DNA of 64,000 nt from Allonocardiopsis opalescens (GCF_003002095.1 NZ_PVZC01000007.1:248001-312000), one strand, 5' to 3'. Positions 49,716 to 58,250 are shown, counted from the stretch's first letter. Made by a program: numbers and translations. The notes: generated by a model not told the origin, from the sequence alone.

Positions 49716-50639
49716 GTGATCGAAATTCCCTATCTCGGTTCCGGCCCGTACTGCTATTCGAATTCGCTGGCGATGATGATGGGCGCGCAAGCGCCGCCCG
49801 CCGGGGTCATCGAGACGCTGACCGGCAGCCCTTTCGGTATGCAGTTGCTCGGCGGCGGGCTGCCGTTCTTCGACCCCTTCGGCTGGACTCCGGAGATCGG
49901 TGTGGACGACGCGCTGGCCGCCCTGGGCTGGACCGCGGAACGGACCAGCGGCGGCGACGCCGCCACGGCGGTCGCGCGCCTGTCCGCCGAGCTGGCGCAC
50001 GGACCCGTCATGGTGGGCCCGGTCGAGATGGGGCGCCTGCGCTACCAGCCCGGCATGGCCGGCCCGATCGGCGCCGACCACTACCTCATCGCGCTCGGCG
50101 TCGACGACGAGCGCGTCCTGCTGCACGATCCGCAGGGATACCCCTACGCGACCCTGCCGCTGGGCGAGTTCGCCGAGGCGTGGCGGGCCGAGACCGTCGA
50201 CTACGCCGAGCCGTACACCATGCGCACAGGCTTCACCCGGTCCGCGCCGACCGACGCCGCTGCGGCCCTCGCCGCGGCCGTGCCCCGCGCGGCCGCCTGG
50301 CTGGGCGGCGAGACCGGCCACCCGGCCCCGCCGGGCACCCTCGCCAACGGCGATGCCGCGCCGGCCCTCGCGGCACTGCTGGAGTCCGGCTGCGGCGAGG
50401 CGGCCCGCGAGCACCTGGTGCACTTCGCCGTCCGCGTCGGCACCCGGCGCCTGGCGGACGCCGCCGCCTGCATGCGCGGGGCCGGCCGGCCCGAGGCGGC
50501 GGCCGTCCTGACCGCCCAGGCGCGGCTGACCGGCTCGCTCCAGTACGCGCTGGCGGTCGGCGACGACCGCGCGGCAGCCCGGGCCCTGCGCTCGCTCGCC
50601 CCGACCTACGCCGAACTCCGCGCCGAACTGCTGAGGTGA
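49716..50639 (+). CDS. Papain-like/BtrH N-terminal-type cysteine protein
   Basis: A 307-residue protein whose first 190 residues resemble the BtrH N-terminal/C39-like papain fold: Cys13 in GSGPYCYSNSLAMMMG, His122 in GADHYLIALGV and Asp138 in VLLHDPQGYPYATLP make a plausible catalytic triad. The remaining ~110 residues are Ala-rich helices. BtrH of butirosin biosynthesis transfers an acyl group from a carrier protein to an aminoglycoside; other relatives are peptidases. Neither activity can be chosen here. The GTG start follows an AT-rich leader, unusual for the window. It is isolated between the TetR gene and the sialidase gene. Confidence 0.7.
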   Translation: MIEIPYLGSGPYCYSNSLAMMMGAQAPPAGVIETLTGSPFGMQLLGGGLPFFDPFGWTPEIGVDDALAALGWTAERTSGGDAATAVARLSAELAHGPVMVGPVEMGRLRYQPGMAGPIGADHYLIALGVDDERVLLHDPQGYPYATLPLGEFAEAWRAETVDYAEPYTMRTGFTRSAPTDAAAALAAAVPRAAAWLGGETGHPAPPGTLANGDAAPALAALLESGCGEAAREHLVHFAVRVGTRRLADAAACMRGAGRPEAAAVLTAQARLTGSLQYALAVGDDRAAARALRSLAPTYAELRAELLR

Positions 50640-50790
50640 CCGGCCGGTGCCGGTCCGGCGCGCACATCGCAGCCGATTTCTGCCGCCATTTCCGCAGGTC
50701 GCGACTGCACGCCCGGATTCGGCGCCGGCGGCAGGAGAACGGAATGGATCCGGATGAATCCGGAACATCCCAATGCCATAGCCTCCGGCT

Positions 50791-52695
50791 ATGTCTGCAA
50801 CGACACGGCGCCGCCGTCCCGGACGAACGGCCCGATTCTGGACGTCCATTCTGCTCAGCGCACTCCTGGCCCTGCTCGCCGGCGCTCCGCCCGCCCTCGC
50901 CGACCCGTCCGCGGCGGCAGCGCCCGACCAGGAGCTGTCGCGTCCGTTCGCCGCCGGCGACCTCGGCTACCGCTGCTTCCGCATCCCGGCCGTCGTCACC
51001 ACCCGGGACGGCACGGTGCTCGCCTTCGCCGAGGCCCGGGTGGCCGACTGCGGCGATGTCGGCGACATCGACCTGGTGCTGCGCCGCTCGGAGGATGGCG
51101 GCCGCACCTGGGGCGATGTGCAGGTGCTGCGCGGCCGCAACGACACCGGCGGCTTCGGCAACCCCGTTCCGGTGGTGGACTCCGTCAGCGGCCGGGTCTC
51201 CGTGCTCTTCGCCTACAACCCCTGGACGCTGGACGAGGACGGCGACCGCGTCCGCGGCGAGCGCACCCTGCACACCCTCTACAGCGACTCCGACGGCGTG
51301 AACTGGACCCCCGGCGCCTATCTCGGCTCGCTCAAGCTGCCCGACTGGGGCTGGATCGCGCTCGGACCCGGGCACGGGATTCAGCTCACCCGCCAGGACG
51401 GCCTGGCGCCCGGCGCCTCGCCGAGGATCATCGTCCCCGGTGACCACACCAACCGGGTCACCGGCCGGTCCGGAGTGCAGCTGTACTACAGCGACGACGG
51501 CGGCCGTACCTGGGCGATGGGCGCGATGCACGAGGCGCCCGCCGGCAGTGCGCACCCGGGCGAGACCACCGTGGTCGAGCGGGTGGACGGCTCCATCTAC
51601 CTCAACTCCCGCTCCTCGGCCAACTGCGGCACCCCCGACCACCGCCTCGCCGCCACCAGCTCCGACGGCGGCCTCAGCTTCGACCCCGGTGCCTTCGCCC
51701 CCGTGCCGAACCTCCCGGTGCCGCCGGTGTCGGCCTCGCTGCTGCGGCTGCGCGCCACCGACGAGGGCGACGCCCGCAACCGGTTGCTGCTGTCGGCACC
51801 GGCCCGTCCGGGCGCGGAGGCGTCGGACCGGCGGGTGCTGTCCATCCGCTCCTCCTACGACGAGGGCGCCAGCTGGGACCCGGTCGGCACCGTCATCGTG
51901 CCGCTCCGCGCGGGCTACTCCGACCTGACCGAGCTGGACTCCGGCCGGATCGGCCTGCTGTACGAGACCGGTATCAACACCGCGCACGGCAACATCGTCT
52001 TCACCTCCTTCACCGAGGCCGAACTCGACGGCGCCGCGGGCGACCTGACCTTCCCGCGCACCAGCGACGGCTCGGGCAACGGCAACCACGCCGTGGTGCA
52101 CGGCGGCGCGGCGCTCGGCAGCAGGGGCACCGGCAGCGCGATGACCTTCGACGGCACCGACGACCACCTCCGCCTGATCAACTGCCCGGCGTCGCTGCGC
52201 TTCGGCGACGGCGACTTCACCGTCGCCGCCTGGATCCGCTACAACGCCACCACCGGCGCCCACCCCATCATGTGGGGCTACGGCCAGGGCTCGGGAGCAC
52301 GCCAGTTCTGGCTCCGCGCCGAACCCGCGTCCGACCGCGTCCGCGCCGCCATCGACACCGGCACCGCCGCCGCCTCCGTCAGCACCACATCGGCCTACAA
52401 CGACAACGCCTGGCACCACGTCGTCCTCACCCGCCAGGCCGGCCGGCTGAGCCTGTCCGTCGACGGCGCCACCCCGGCCGCGGCCACTGCCCCCACCGGC
52501 GACCTCACCCCGGCCGGCGCCTTCACCATCCACATCGGCGCCCGCCCCGACGAGCGAGAGCACTTCACCGGCGCCATGGACGACGTCCGCGCCTACGACC
52601 GCGCCCTCACCACCGCCGAAGCCGCCCGCGTCCGCACCGGCGCCACCGACATCCCCGACGAACAGGTCCGCCTGGCCTTCAACACGATCTGGTGA
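50791..52695 (+). CDS. Secreted exo-alpha-sialidase (GH33) with C-terminal LamG-like domain
   Basis: A 634-residue extracellular glycosidase. A signal peptide (RRRRPGRTARFWTSILLSAL core, cleaving near ALADPS) is followed by a six-bladed sialidase propeller: the substrate-carboxylate Arg64 in CFRIPAVV and four Asp-boxes (SEDGGRTW, SDDGGRTW, SSDGGLSF, SYDEGASW). The nucleophile region is around LLYETG with Glu/Tyr. From about residue 425 a concanavalin-like LamG domain begins (MTFDGTDDHLRLINCPASLR, WHHVVLTRQAGRLSLSVDG), probably binding glycan. It cleaves terminal sialic acids from host or environmental glycoconjugates. Confidence 0.92.
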   Translation: MSATTRRRRPGRTARFWTSILLSALLALLAGAPPALADPSAAAAPDQELSRPFAAGDLGYRCFRIPAVVTTRDGTVLAFAEARVADCGDVGDIDLVLRRSEDGGRTWGDVQVLRGRNDTGGFGNPVPVVDSVSGRVSVLFAYNPWTLDEDGDRVRGERTLHTLYSDSDGVNWTPGAYLGSLKLPDWGWIALGPGHGIQLTRQDGLAPGASPRIIVPGDHTNRVTGRSGVQLYYSDDGGRTWAMGAMHEAPAGSAHPGETTVVERVDGSIYLNSRSSANCGTPDHRLAATSSDGGLSFDPGAFAPVPNLPVPPVSASLLRLRATDEGDARNRLLLSAPARPGAEASDRRVLSIRSSYDEGASWDPVGTVIVPLRAGYSDLTELDSGRIGLLYETGINTAHGNIVFTSFTEAELDGAAGDLTFPRTSDGSGNGNHAVVHGGAALGSRGTGSAMTFDGTDDHLRLINCPASLRFGDGDFTVAAWIRYNATTGAHPIMWGYGQGSGARQFWLRAEPASDRVRAAIDTGTAAASVSTTSAYNDNAWHHVVLTRQAGRLSLSVDGATPAAATAPTGDLTPAGAFTIHIGARPDEREHFTGAMDDVRAYDRALTTAEAARVRTGATDIPDEQVRLAFNTIW

Positions 52696-52707
52696 TCTGG
52701 GCCTGAG

Positions 52708-52752
52708 CCCCGGCCGCCGTCCGCCCCGGCATCGGGCGGGCGGCGGCCGGGG
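52708..52752. terminator. Bidirectional hairpin terminator
   Basis: A 19-bp stem with a single G:T pair (arm CCCCGGCCGCCGTCCGCCC) and a 7-nt loop between the convergent sialidase and GH62 genes. Confidence 0.8.
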
Positions 52753-52770
52753 CGCGGCCGTCCGACGGGC

Positions 52771-53862
52771 TCAGCAGGTGGAATTGCGCTGGGTGAGCAG
52801 GCCCAGCCGCCACGGGAGCTGGGAGTAGTCGCCGCCGGCGTTGGGGTCCATGCCCTGGTAGAGGTAGCGGAGGTTGCAGGGGTTGATGCGCATGGTCTGG
52901 TCGGTGCCGGCGCGGATCATCTCGCCGTGGCTGATGTCGGCGGTCCAGCGGCCGCCCGGGAAGGTGACGTTGGCGGCGCCGGCGAAGGGGTTGCTCTCGG
53001 TGGCGGCCAGGGGGGTCCACGGGCCGCGCAGCGAGCGCGAGGTCCAGGAGCGGAAGTAGCGGCGGCCCTGGCTGCCGATGGCCTCGACCAGGAGCAGGTA
53101 GGTGTCGGTGCCGTCGACGCGGTAGACGTTGGCGGCCTCGAAGAGGTTGTTCCTGCTGTCCTGCATGGCAATCACGGTGTTGGTGAAGCCGTTGGGGAAG
53201 TTCGCCACGGTGGTCTCGGCGCGGTAGAGCTGGCCGTTGTCGTCGGATGAGAACAGGTAGCACATGGCGGTGTCGCAGGTGACCCAGAAGTCGAGCCAGT
53301 GGCCGTTGCCGATGTTCTCCTCGACGATGGGCGGCATCCGGTCCTGGAAGTTGCGCGGTGCCGACCAGCTGTAGGGGTCGCTGATGTCGCGGGTGGTGGA
53401 GTACGACGGCAGGCCGGTCTGGTAGACGAGGTACCACAGGCCCTGCGGGGCGTAGTAGAACACCTGCGGGGCGGCGCGGTAGCCGCGGCCGATCGCGGTG
53501 GTGTCCAGGTGGTACTGGCGCGCGCCGGCGGCGTTGCTCCAGTCGTTGAAGCGGGTGTAGGTCAGGCTCCAGCCGCCGGCGGTGTTCGCGGTGGTGGCGA
53601 AGACGTGCCACTGGCCGCCGTGGTAGACGACCGACGGGTCCTTGACGGAGACGATGTCGTGGGTGGCGTCGCGCTGCGGGCTGATCAGCACGCCGCTGGA
53701 CGACCACTGGAAGCTGGACGGCAGGGTGGCGGGCGCCTCGGCCGCCGCGGCGGCCGGGGCGGGCTGCGCGGGTGCGGCCGCGGCGGGCGCGGCGGCGGGC
53801 AGGAGCAGGGCTAATGCGGCGGCCGCCGCGAGGACGGCGCCTTTCATACGCGGTGGGGTCAT
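52771..53862 (-). CDS. Secreted GH62 alpha-L-arabinofuranosidase
   Basis: A 363-residue secreted enzyme: signal peptide MKGAVLAAAAALALLLP then a Pro/Ala linker, followed by a GH62 five-bladed propeller from about residue 45. SFQWSSSGVLISPQRDATHD and VSVKDPSVVYHGGQWHVFAT place the catalytic base Asp75; NIGNGHWLDFWVTCDTAMCY and NLFEAANVYRVDGTDTYLLL (acid Glu in FEA) and FPGGRWTADISHGEMIRAG complete the active site. It removes arabinose side chains from arabinoxylan. No carbohydrate-binding module is attached. GAGGAA precedes the ATG. A sigma-70-type promoter and a LacI-type operator lie about 300-380 nt upstream. Confidence 0.93.
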   Translation of the reverse strand: MTPPRMKGAVLAAAAALALLLPAAAPAAAAPAQPAPAAAAAEAPATLPSSFQWSSSGVLISPQRDATHDIVSVKDPSVVYHGGQWHVFATTANTAGGWSLTYTRFNDWSNAAGARQYHLDTTAIGRGYRAAPQVFYYAPQGLWYLVYQTGLPSYSTTRDISDPYSWSAPRNFQDRMPPIVEENIGNGHWLDFWVTCDTAMCYLFSSDDNGQLYRAETTVANFPNGFTNTVIAMQDSRNNLFEAANVYRVDGTDTYLLLVEAIGSQGRRYFRSWTSRSLRGPWTPLAATESNPFAGAANVTFPGGRWTADISHGEMIRAGTDQTMRINPCNLRYLYQGMDPNAGGDYSQLPWRLGLLTQRNSTC

Positions 53863-54164
53863 GGGGGTTCCTCGGATCGCGGGGTGTGGATGGCCGCGGG
53901 TGGCGCGGGCGCGTCCGCTCGCGCGGTCGCGGCGGCCGCCGCGCCGCGGCCGTGCCGGATGCGGCGCGAATGCTTGAGTGCGGGGCCGTACGGCGGTCAC
54001 GGAGGGCGATCGGCGCACGGCAGGCGGAATTCACCTGTCGAATGGAAGAAAGAGTCGCCGCGAAAAGGGAGTTGCCAAGCGTCATACCGCTGTCCGCATT
54101 ACGGAATGACGCCATGGCATCGGCCATGCGGACCACCCGAATACGTCCGCACTCGCCCGGCCGA

Positions 54165-54178
54165 TGTTAGCGCTAACA
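54165..54178. promoter_or_regulatory. LacI-family operator
   Basis: TGTTAGCGCTAACA is a perfect 14-bp palindrome with the central GCGC step favoured by LacI/GalR regulators. It lies about 40 nt downstream of the -10 box of the GH62 promoter, a position where bound repressor blocks transcription. Confidence 0.85.
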
Positions 54179-54217
54179 ATTATGCGAGCGACTCACCCGA
54201 ACGGAAATACTGAGGTG

Positions 54218-54246
54218 AATATAACCAGGCATAACCAAGGCGTCAA
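54218..54246 (-). promoter_or_regulatory. Sigma-70-type promoter of the GH62 gene
   Basis: On the minus strand TTGACG (54246-54241) and TATATT (54223-54218) are separated by exactly 17 nt. The leader to the GH62 start would be roughly 350 nt, containing the LacI-type operator; no gene is seen in that leader. Confidence 0.75.
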
Positions 54247-54263
54247 GGCTGGTCGACAGAGAG

Positions 54264-54363
54264 TCAGAATGTCATTTCGGCCGGCGGTGCGGTGCTGGTG
54301 CGCACAATGAGTTCGCTACCCGGCTCCACCCGCGTCCGGGCGAGCGCTTCACCGCGTGCGAGG
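54264..54363 (-). pseudogene. 3' remnant of a LacI family regulator
   Basis: The last ~33 codons read ARTRVEPGSELIVRTSTAPP then AEMTF and a stop, the characteristic C-terminus of LacI-family proteins. Upstream the frame enters antisense sequence of another gene tail, so the DNA-binding and sugar-binding domains are gone. It ends just upstream of the GH62 promoter, suggesting it is the former regulator of that gene. Confidence 0.75.
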
Positions 54364-54370
54364 GCCGCGC

Positions 54371-54481
54371 GACATTCTGGACGCCGCCCTGGTGGAGAAG
54401 GTCTTCGGCCTGCCCGCGCGGGTCGTTCCGGACCCCGGCACGGGCGCACCGGTCGTGCTGCCGCGCTCCGCGCCGGGCTGA
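54371..54481 (+). pseudogene. 3' remnant of an iron-siderophore ABC transporter ATPase
   Basis: Thirty-six codons read DILDAALVEKVFGLPARVVP then DPGTGAPVVLPRSAPG and a stop. This is the usual C-terminus of FecE/FepC-type ATPases (ELV-EVFGL---VVPDP-TG-P-V-P). No Walker motifs precede it; the frame meets the LacI remnant within a few bases. Confidence 0.75.
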
Positions 54482-54483
54482 GC

Positions 54484-54529
54484 CCGGACCGCGGTGCCGC
54501 CCCCGGCCGGGGGCGGCACCGCGGTCCGG
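54484..54529. terminator. 46-bp perfect palindrome, terminator
   Basis: Two perfectly complementary 23-nt arms (CCGGACCGCGGTGCCGCCCC...) meet without a loop directly after the ABC ATPase remnant and before the SDR stop. It is a very stable bidirectional terminator left over from the convergent ancestor genes. Confidence 0.85.
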
Positions 54530-54532
54530 CGG

Positions 54533-55267
54533 CTACTGGGCGCTCGCCGCCGGGCGGACCACGATCTCGTTCACGTCCACCTCGGCGGGCTGCGCGACGG
54601 CGAAGGCGATCGCGTCGGCGACGGCCTCGGCCGGGATGGCGACCGCGCGGTAGGTCCGCATGGCCTCGCGGGCGGCCGGGTCGCCGATGGAGTCGGCCAG
54701 TTCGGACTCGGTGACACCCGGGGAGACGACGCTGACCCGGATGTCGCCGGGCGACTCCTGCCGCAGCCCCTCGGAGATCGCACGCACCGCGAACTTGGTC
54801 GCGCAGTACACCGCTGCGGTGGGCGAGACCTCGTAGGCGCCGACCGAGGCGACGTTGACGAAATGGCCGCCGCCCTGCTCGCGCATGACCGGCAGCGCGG
54901 CGGCGATGCCGTGCAGCACGCCGCGCACGTTCACGTCGATCATCCGGTCCCACTCCTCGGTCCGCAGCGCCGCCAGCGGCGACAGCGGCATCACCCCGGC
55001 ATTGTTGACCATCACGTCCACCCGCCCCCAGCGCTCGCGGGCGGCGGCGACGAAGGCGTGCACGTCGGCGGCGTCGGTGACGTCCAGCCGCCGGCAGGCC
55101 GCCTCGCCGCCCTCGGCGGCGATCCGCCCGGCCAGCTCCTCCAGCCGGTCGGTGCGCCGCGCGCCCAGCATCAGCCGGTGCCCGGCGGCCGCCAGGCGGC
55201 GGGCCGCCGCCGCGCCGATCCCGCTGCTCGCCCCGGTCACCAGGACGACCTTCGCGGTGCCGGTCAT
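54533..55267 (-). CDS. Classical SDR family oxidoreductase
   Basis: A 244-residue short-chain dehydrogenase: VVLVTGASSGIGAAAARRLA for the cofactor loop, then VMVNNAGVMPLSPLAALRTE (NNAG), VASVGAYEVSPTAAVYCATK with catalytic Ser, Tyr and Lys, and SVVSPGVTESELADSI. The Arg pair after the Gly-rich motif (LGARRTDRLEEL) suits NADP. Its ATG overlaps the stop of the small Atu4866-domain gene. Substrate unknown. Confidence 0.92.
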   Translation of the reverse strand: MTGTAKVVLVTGASSGIGAAAARRLAAAGHRLMLGARRTDRLEELAGRIAAEGGEAACRRLDVTDAADVHAFVAAARERWGRVDVMVNNAGVMPLSPLAALRTEEWDRMIDVNVRGVLHGIAAALPVMREQGGGHFVNVASVGAYEVSPTAAVYCATKFAVRAISEGLRQESPGDIRVSVVSPGVTESELADSIGDPAAREAMRTYRAVAIPAEAVADAIAFAVAQPAEVDVNEIVVRPAASAQ

Positions 55268-55530
55268 GCCCGCTCCTCCTCTCGGTACAGCACCAGGTGC
55301 TCGTGGTAGAGCACTCCGTCGCGGATGTCGCCCGTCGCGGTGAACCCGGTGTCGTCGACGTAGTCCAGATGGCTACCGGTGACCGTGTAGCGGCCGGTGT
55401 AGGCGCTGCGCCGGCCGTCGCGCGCCTCGTCGTAGCGGCCGTCCGGACGCAGTTCCTGGCGGATGCGGCCGTCGGCGGTCACCCACATCCCCACCACGTG
55501 TACCTCGCCGTCGTCGGCGGTGCCGGCCAT
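55264..55530 (-). CDS. Atu4866 domain-containing protein
   Basis: An 88-residue beta-rich protein: VHVVGMWVTADGRIRQELRP, DGRYDEARDGRRSAYTGRYT and YVDDTGFTATGDIRDGVLYH match the Atu4866 fold, in which a small barrel recurs with SDR or AraC neighbours. No catalytic residues are evident; ligand binding is likely. GGGAGGAG precedes the ATG by about 4 nt. It heads a two-gene operon with the SDR and diverges from the XRE regulator, which probably controls the pair. Confidence 0.85.
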   Translation of the reverse strand: MAGTADDGEVHVVGMWVTADGRIRQELRPDGRYDEARDGRRSAYTGRYTVTGSHLDYVDDTGFTATGDIRDGVLYHEHLVLYREEERA

Positions 55531-55669
55531 GGCGCTCCTCCCCTCGGTAAGCGCGGGTCCTGTCCCGCAAAACCGAGTCTGGGCCGGTCGGCGGGGGCGG
55601 ACCAGGCCGCTCGGAGCCTGGGTGCGGCGCACCCAGGCTGCAGGCCGGACCACCGCCTAGCCTGGGGTC

Positions 55670-56512
55670 GTGGACAAGCACCTGGGAGAGTTCCTGCGCG
55701 CCCGCCGGGCAGCCCTGCGCCCCGACGACATCGGCATGGCGAGCCACGGGGTGCGCAGGGTCGCCGGGCTGCGCCGCGAGGAGGTCGCCGTCCTGGCCGG
55801 GGTGAACGCCGACTACTACACCCGCCTGGAGCAGGGCCGCGAGCGCAATCCCTCGCCCCAGGTGCTCGACGCTCTCGGCCGCGCGCTGCGCCTGGACGCC
55901 GACGCCCGCGCCCACCTGTTCCGGCTGGCCGGGGCCGCGCCGGACTACCGCGGCTCCCGGCGCGGCGCCGAGCGGGCCGGCCCGGCGCTGCGCCAGCTGA
56001 TGGACGGCTATCCGAACACCCCGGCCTTCGTGCTCGGCCGCACCCTGGACGTCCTGGCCGCCAACGCGCTGGCCGACGCGCTGTTCGCCCCGTTCGACCC
56101 GGCCGACAACCTGGCCCGCATGGTCTTCCTCGACCCCGCCGCCCGCGACTTCTACCTCGACTGGGACCGCACCGCCCAGGCGACGGTCGCCAATCTGCGC
56201 GAGGCGGCCGGCTTCGACCCCGACGACCCGCGCCTGCGTGAACTCGTCGCCGCCCTGAGCGAGCGCAGCCCGGCCTTCACCCGGCTGTGGCAGGCTCACG
56301 ACGTGCGCGGCAAGACCCGGGACGCCAAGCGGCTGCACCACCCCGACGTCGGCCCGCTCACCCTCACCTACCAGTCCTTCGACGTCCGCGACGCCCCCGG
56401 CCAGCAGCTCGTCATCTACCACGCCGAGCCGGGCGGCGCCGACGCCCAGGCGCTGGGCCTCCTCGGCTCCGTCCACGCCACCCGCCGCGCCGAACCCGGT
56501 CCGCGCCGGTAG
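55670..56512 (+). CDS. XRE family regulator with MmyB-like ligand domain
   Basis: A 280-residue regulator. LGEFLRARRAALRPDDIGMA and RRVAGLRREEVAVLAGVNAD with YYTRLEQGRERNPSPQVLDA form the Cro/C1-type domain; from residue 100 the MmyB-like PAS-related domain follows (PAFVLGRTLDVLAANALADA, NLARMVFLDPAARDFYLDW). MmyB regulates methylenomycin genes; most relatives control an adjacent SDR gene, as here where the SDR/Atu4866 operon is divergent across 139 nt. The product is similar in length to family norms. GTG start. Confidence 0.92.
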   Translation: MDKHLGEFLRARRAALRPDDIGMASHGVRRVAGLRREEVAVLAGVNADYYTRLEQGRERNPSPQVLDALGRALRLDADARAHLFRLAGAAPDYRGSRRGAERAGPALRQLMDGYPNTPAFVLGRTLDVLAANALADALFAPFDPADNLARMVFLDPAARDFYLDWDRTAQATVANLREAAGFDPDDPRLRELVAALSERSPAFTRLWQAHDVRGKTRDAKRLHHPDVGPLTLTYQSFDVRDAPGQQLVIYHAEPGGADAQALGLLGSVHATRRAEPGPRR

Positions 56513-56552
56513 CGGCGCGCCAGGGGCGGGCGCGGCAGGGCCGCGCGCCCGG

Positions 56553-57251
56553 TCAGCGCCGCATCAGCTCGGCGCGCAGCTCCGGCGGGAGGCGTTCGAC
56601 CGCGTAGCGGAGCGTCACCCGCGGCATCCGCTCGGCGTGCTCGCGGAGGAAGGCGAGCAGCCGGTCGCGGTCGACCTTGCCGATCTCGCGGAGCGCCGTC
56701 CCGACGGACTTGTGGACGGGCTCCTCCGGATCGTCCAGCAGGATCCCGGCGAGGGCGAGCGCGTCGTCGACCTCGCCCGCGCGGATGAACCAGAAGGAGG
56801 CGGTGATCGCGGTGCGGCGCTCCCAGACGTCGGCCGACGCGGCCAGCTCGTACAGCGGCCGCCGCGGCTTGTCCAGCAGGTACCAGCCGATGACGCGCGG
56901 TGCGGCGCGGTCGACGAGGTCCCAGTTGTTGATCCGGTCATGGCGGCGCAGGTACAGCAGGTAGAGTTCGCGCCGCTCGTCGTCGCCGATCCCCTTGCGG
57001 CGGGCCTTGAAGTCCAGGATGCTCACGGCTCCGACGCGCGCCTCGTAGTACGGGCTGTCCAAGAGCAGGTCGACCTGATCGAGCGGCATGCGCTCGAAGG
57101 ACTTCGCCGTGTCGAAGAGCTGCTTCATCCGGACGCCGATGACCTCGAAGTCCTTCTCGGACCTGAGGTAGCGGCGGATCTTCGCCCGTTCGGCGTCGGA
57201 GCGCAGCGCGTGCATCGCCTCGATGAACTCCGCGGCCGTGGCACCGGCCAT
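56553..57251 (-). CDS. DNA alkylation repair protein, AlkD-like HEAT-repeat
   Basis: A 232-residue protein of AlkD-type HEAT repeats: FIEAMHALRSDAERAKIRRY, FEVIGVRMKQLFDTAKSFER, YYEARVGAVSILDFKARRKG, INNWDLVDRAAPRVIGWYLL and RRTAITASFWFIRAGEVDDA. The Trp-Asp-Leu-Val-Asp segment corresponds to the AlkD Trp/Asp DNA-contact region. AlkD removes bulky N3- and N7-alkylpurines without base flipping. GGGGGAG precedes the ATG. Monocistronic, convergent with the XRE gene. Confidence 0.88.
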   Translation of the reverse strand: MAGATAAEFIEAMHALRSDAERAKIRRYLRSEKDFEVIGVRMKQLFDTAKSFERMPLDQVDLLLDSPYYEARVGAVSILDFKARRKGIGDDERRELYLLYLRRHDRINNWDLVDRAAPRVIGWYLLDKPRRPLYELAASADVWERRTAITASFWFIRAGEVDDALALAGILLDDPEEPVHKSVGTALREIGKVDRDRLLAFLREHAERMPRVTLRYAVERLPPELRAELMRR

Positions 57252-57365
57252 CCGGCTCCCCCTCCCCCGCCGCGGCGGCCGCCCCGTGCGCCCCGCCGGA
57301 CCGCGCCATCCTATTGGCGGCCGGCCGGGAGCGGGGCTCCGCCGGAGTACCCGCCCGGGTCGGGG

Positions 57366-58154
57366 ATGGCTATGGTGTCGGCCATGCAGCCGCTCGGGGC
57401 GCTGGTGAGCGTCCATCCCGTCGCCAACGGCCGCCGCTGGTCGGCCGGGCTGGCGGTGCTGCTGGTGGTCGGCACGGCGGTGGGGCTGCTGGCACTGCTC
57501 ATCTTCAACCCCGGTCCCGGCCGCGGCTACGGCGGGCTGCTCGCGGTCATGATGATCGTGCTCGCGGTCGCGGTGCCCGCCGCGTGGACGCAGTTCGCCA
57601 AGGCGGTGCGCGGCGGTGCGGCTGAGTCCTTCGAGCTGTACGAGGGCGGGGTGGCGCACGTCGCCCGGGGCGTTCGGCGGAGCTGGACCTGGGACCAGGT
57701 GTTCGGAGTGCGGGCCGCCGAGAAGGGCGCGGGGGCGGTGTTCGGCTGGGACTTCGGCTGCGCGGTCTCCTTCCGCGACGGCGCCCGCGTGCAGTTCAAC
57801 GGCCTCACCCGGGGCGCCAGGACGCTCGCCGAGGCGGTGGTGCGCCACTGCCCGGAGGCGGTCGGCCGGACCACCGAACCCGAGTGGCTGGACGACGTGC
57901 TGGTCTGGCTGCTGCGGCTGACCCCCCTGTTCGCGATCGGCTTCGGCGCGGGGCTGTGGTGGATCGCCTCCGTCTTCATCGCCGACGACGCGCGGACCGA
58001 CGCGCTGTCGCCCGGCTACGCCGAGGGGGTGCAGCCGCTGAGCGACGCCGCCGCGGGCGGGCTGGCGGCGCTCGCCATCGTGTGCGTGGTGGGCTGCGTC
58101 CTCTCGGTGGTCGCCGCCGTGTGGTGGTGGATCATCGAGGGCGGCGACGGCTGA
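57366..58154 (+). CDS. Hypothetical membrane protein with PH-like central domain
   Basis: A 262-residue protein with two pairs of hydrophobic segments, LAVLLVVGTAVGLLALLIFN and LLAVMMIVLAVAVPAAWTQF near the start and FAIGFGAGLWWIASVFI plus LAALAIVCVVGCVLSVVAAV near the end. Between them, SFELYEGGVAHVARGVRRSW and TWDQVFGVRAAEKGAGAVFG look like a small pleckstrin-homology-type domain. Three in-frame ATG codons within 18 nt leave the start uncertain. No family recognised. Confidence 0.65.
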   Translation: MAMVSAMQPLGALVSVHPVANGRRWSAGLAVLLVVGTAVGLLALLIFNPGPGRGYGGLLAVMMIVLAVAVPAAWTQFAKAVRGGAAESFELYEGGVAHVARGVRRSWTWDQVFGVRAAEKGAGAVFGWDFGCAVSFRDGARVQFNGLTRGARTLAEAVVRHCPEAVGRTTEPEWLDDVLVWLLRLTPLFAIGFGAGLWWIASVFIADDARTDALSPGYAEGVQPLSDAAAGGLAALAIVCVVGCVLSVVAAVWWWIIEGGDG

Positions 58155-58250
58155 CCGGGCGGACGCCCCTTCCCAGGACAGCTGAATTATACCATAAATG
58201 GCATGCAATTGCACATTGAAATGGCCATGCAAAAGCGATGCGGAATTCGC

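Noticed and set aside
54484-54529. Inverted-repeat end of an insertion sequence
   Set aside because: The 46-bp palindrome has no spacer, no transposase and sits after a gene tail like the other strong terminators here.
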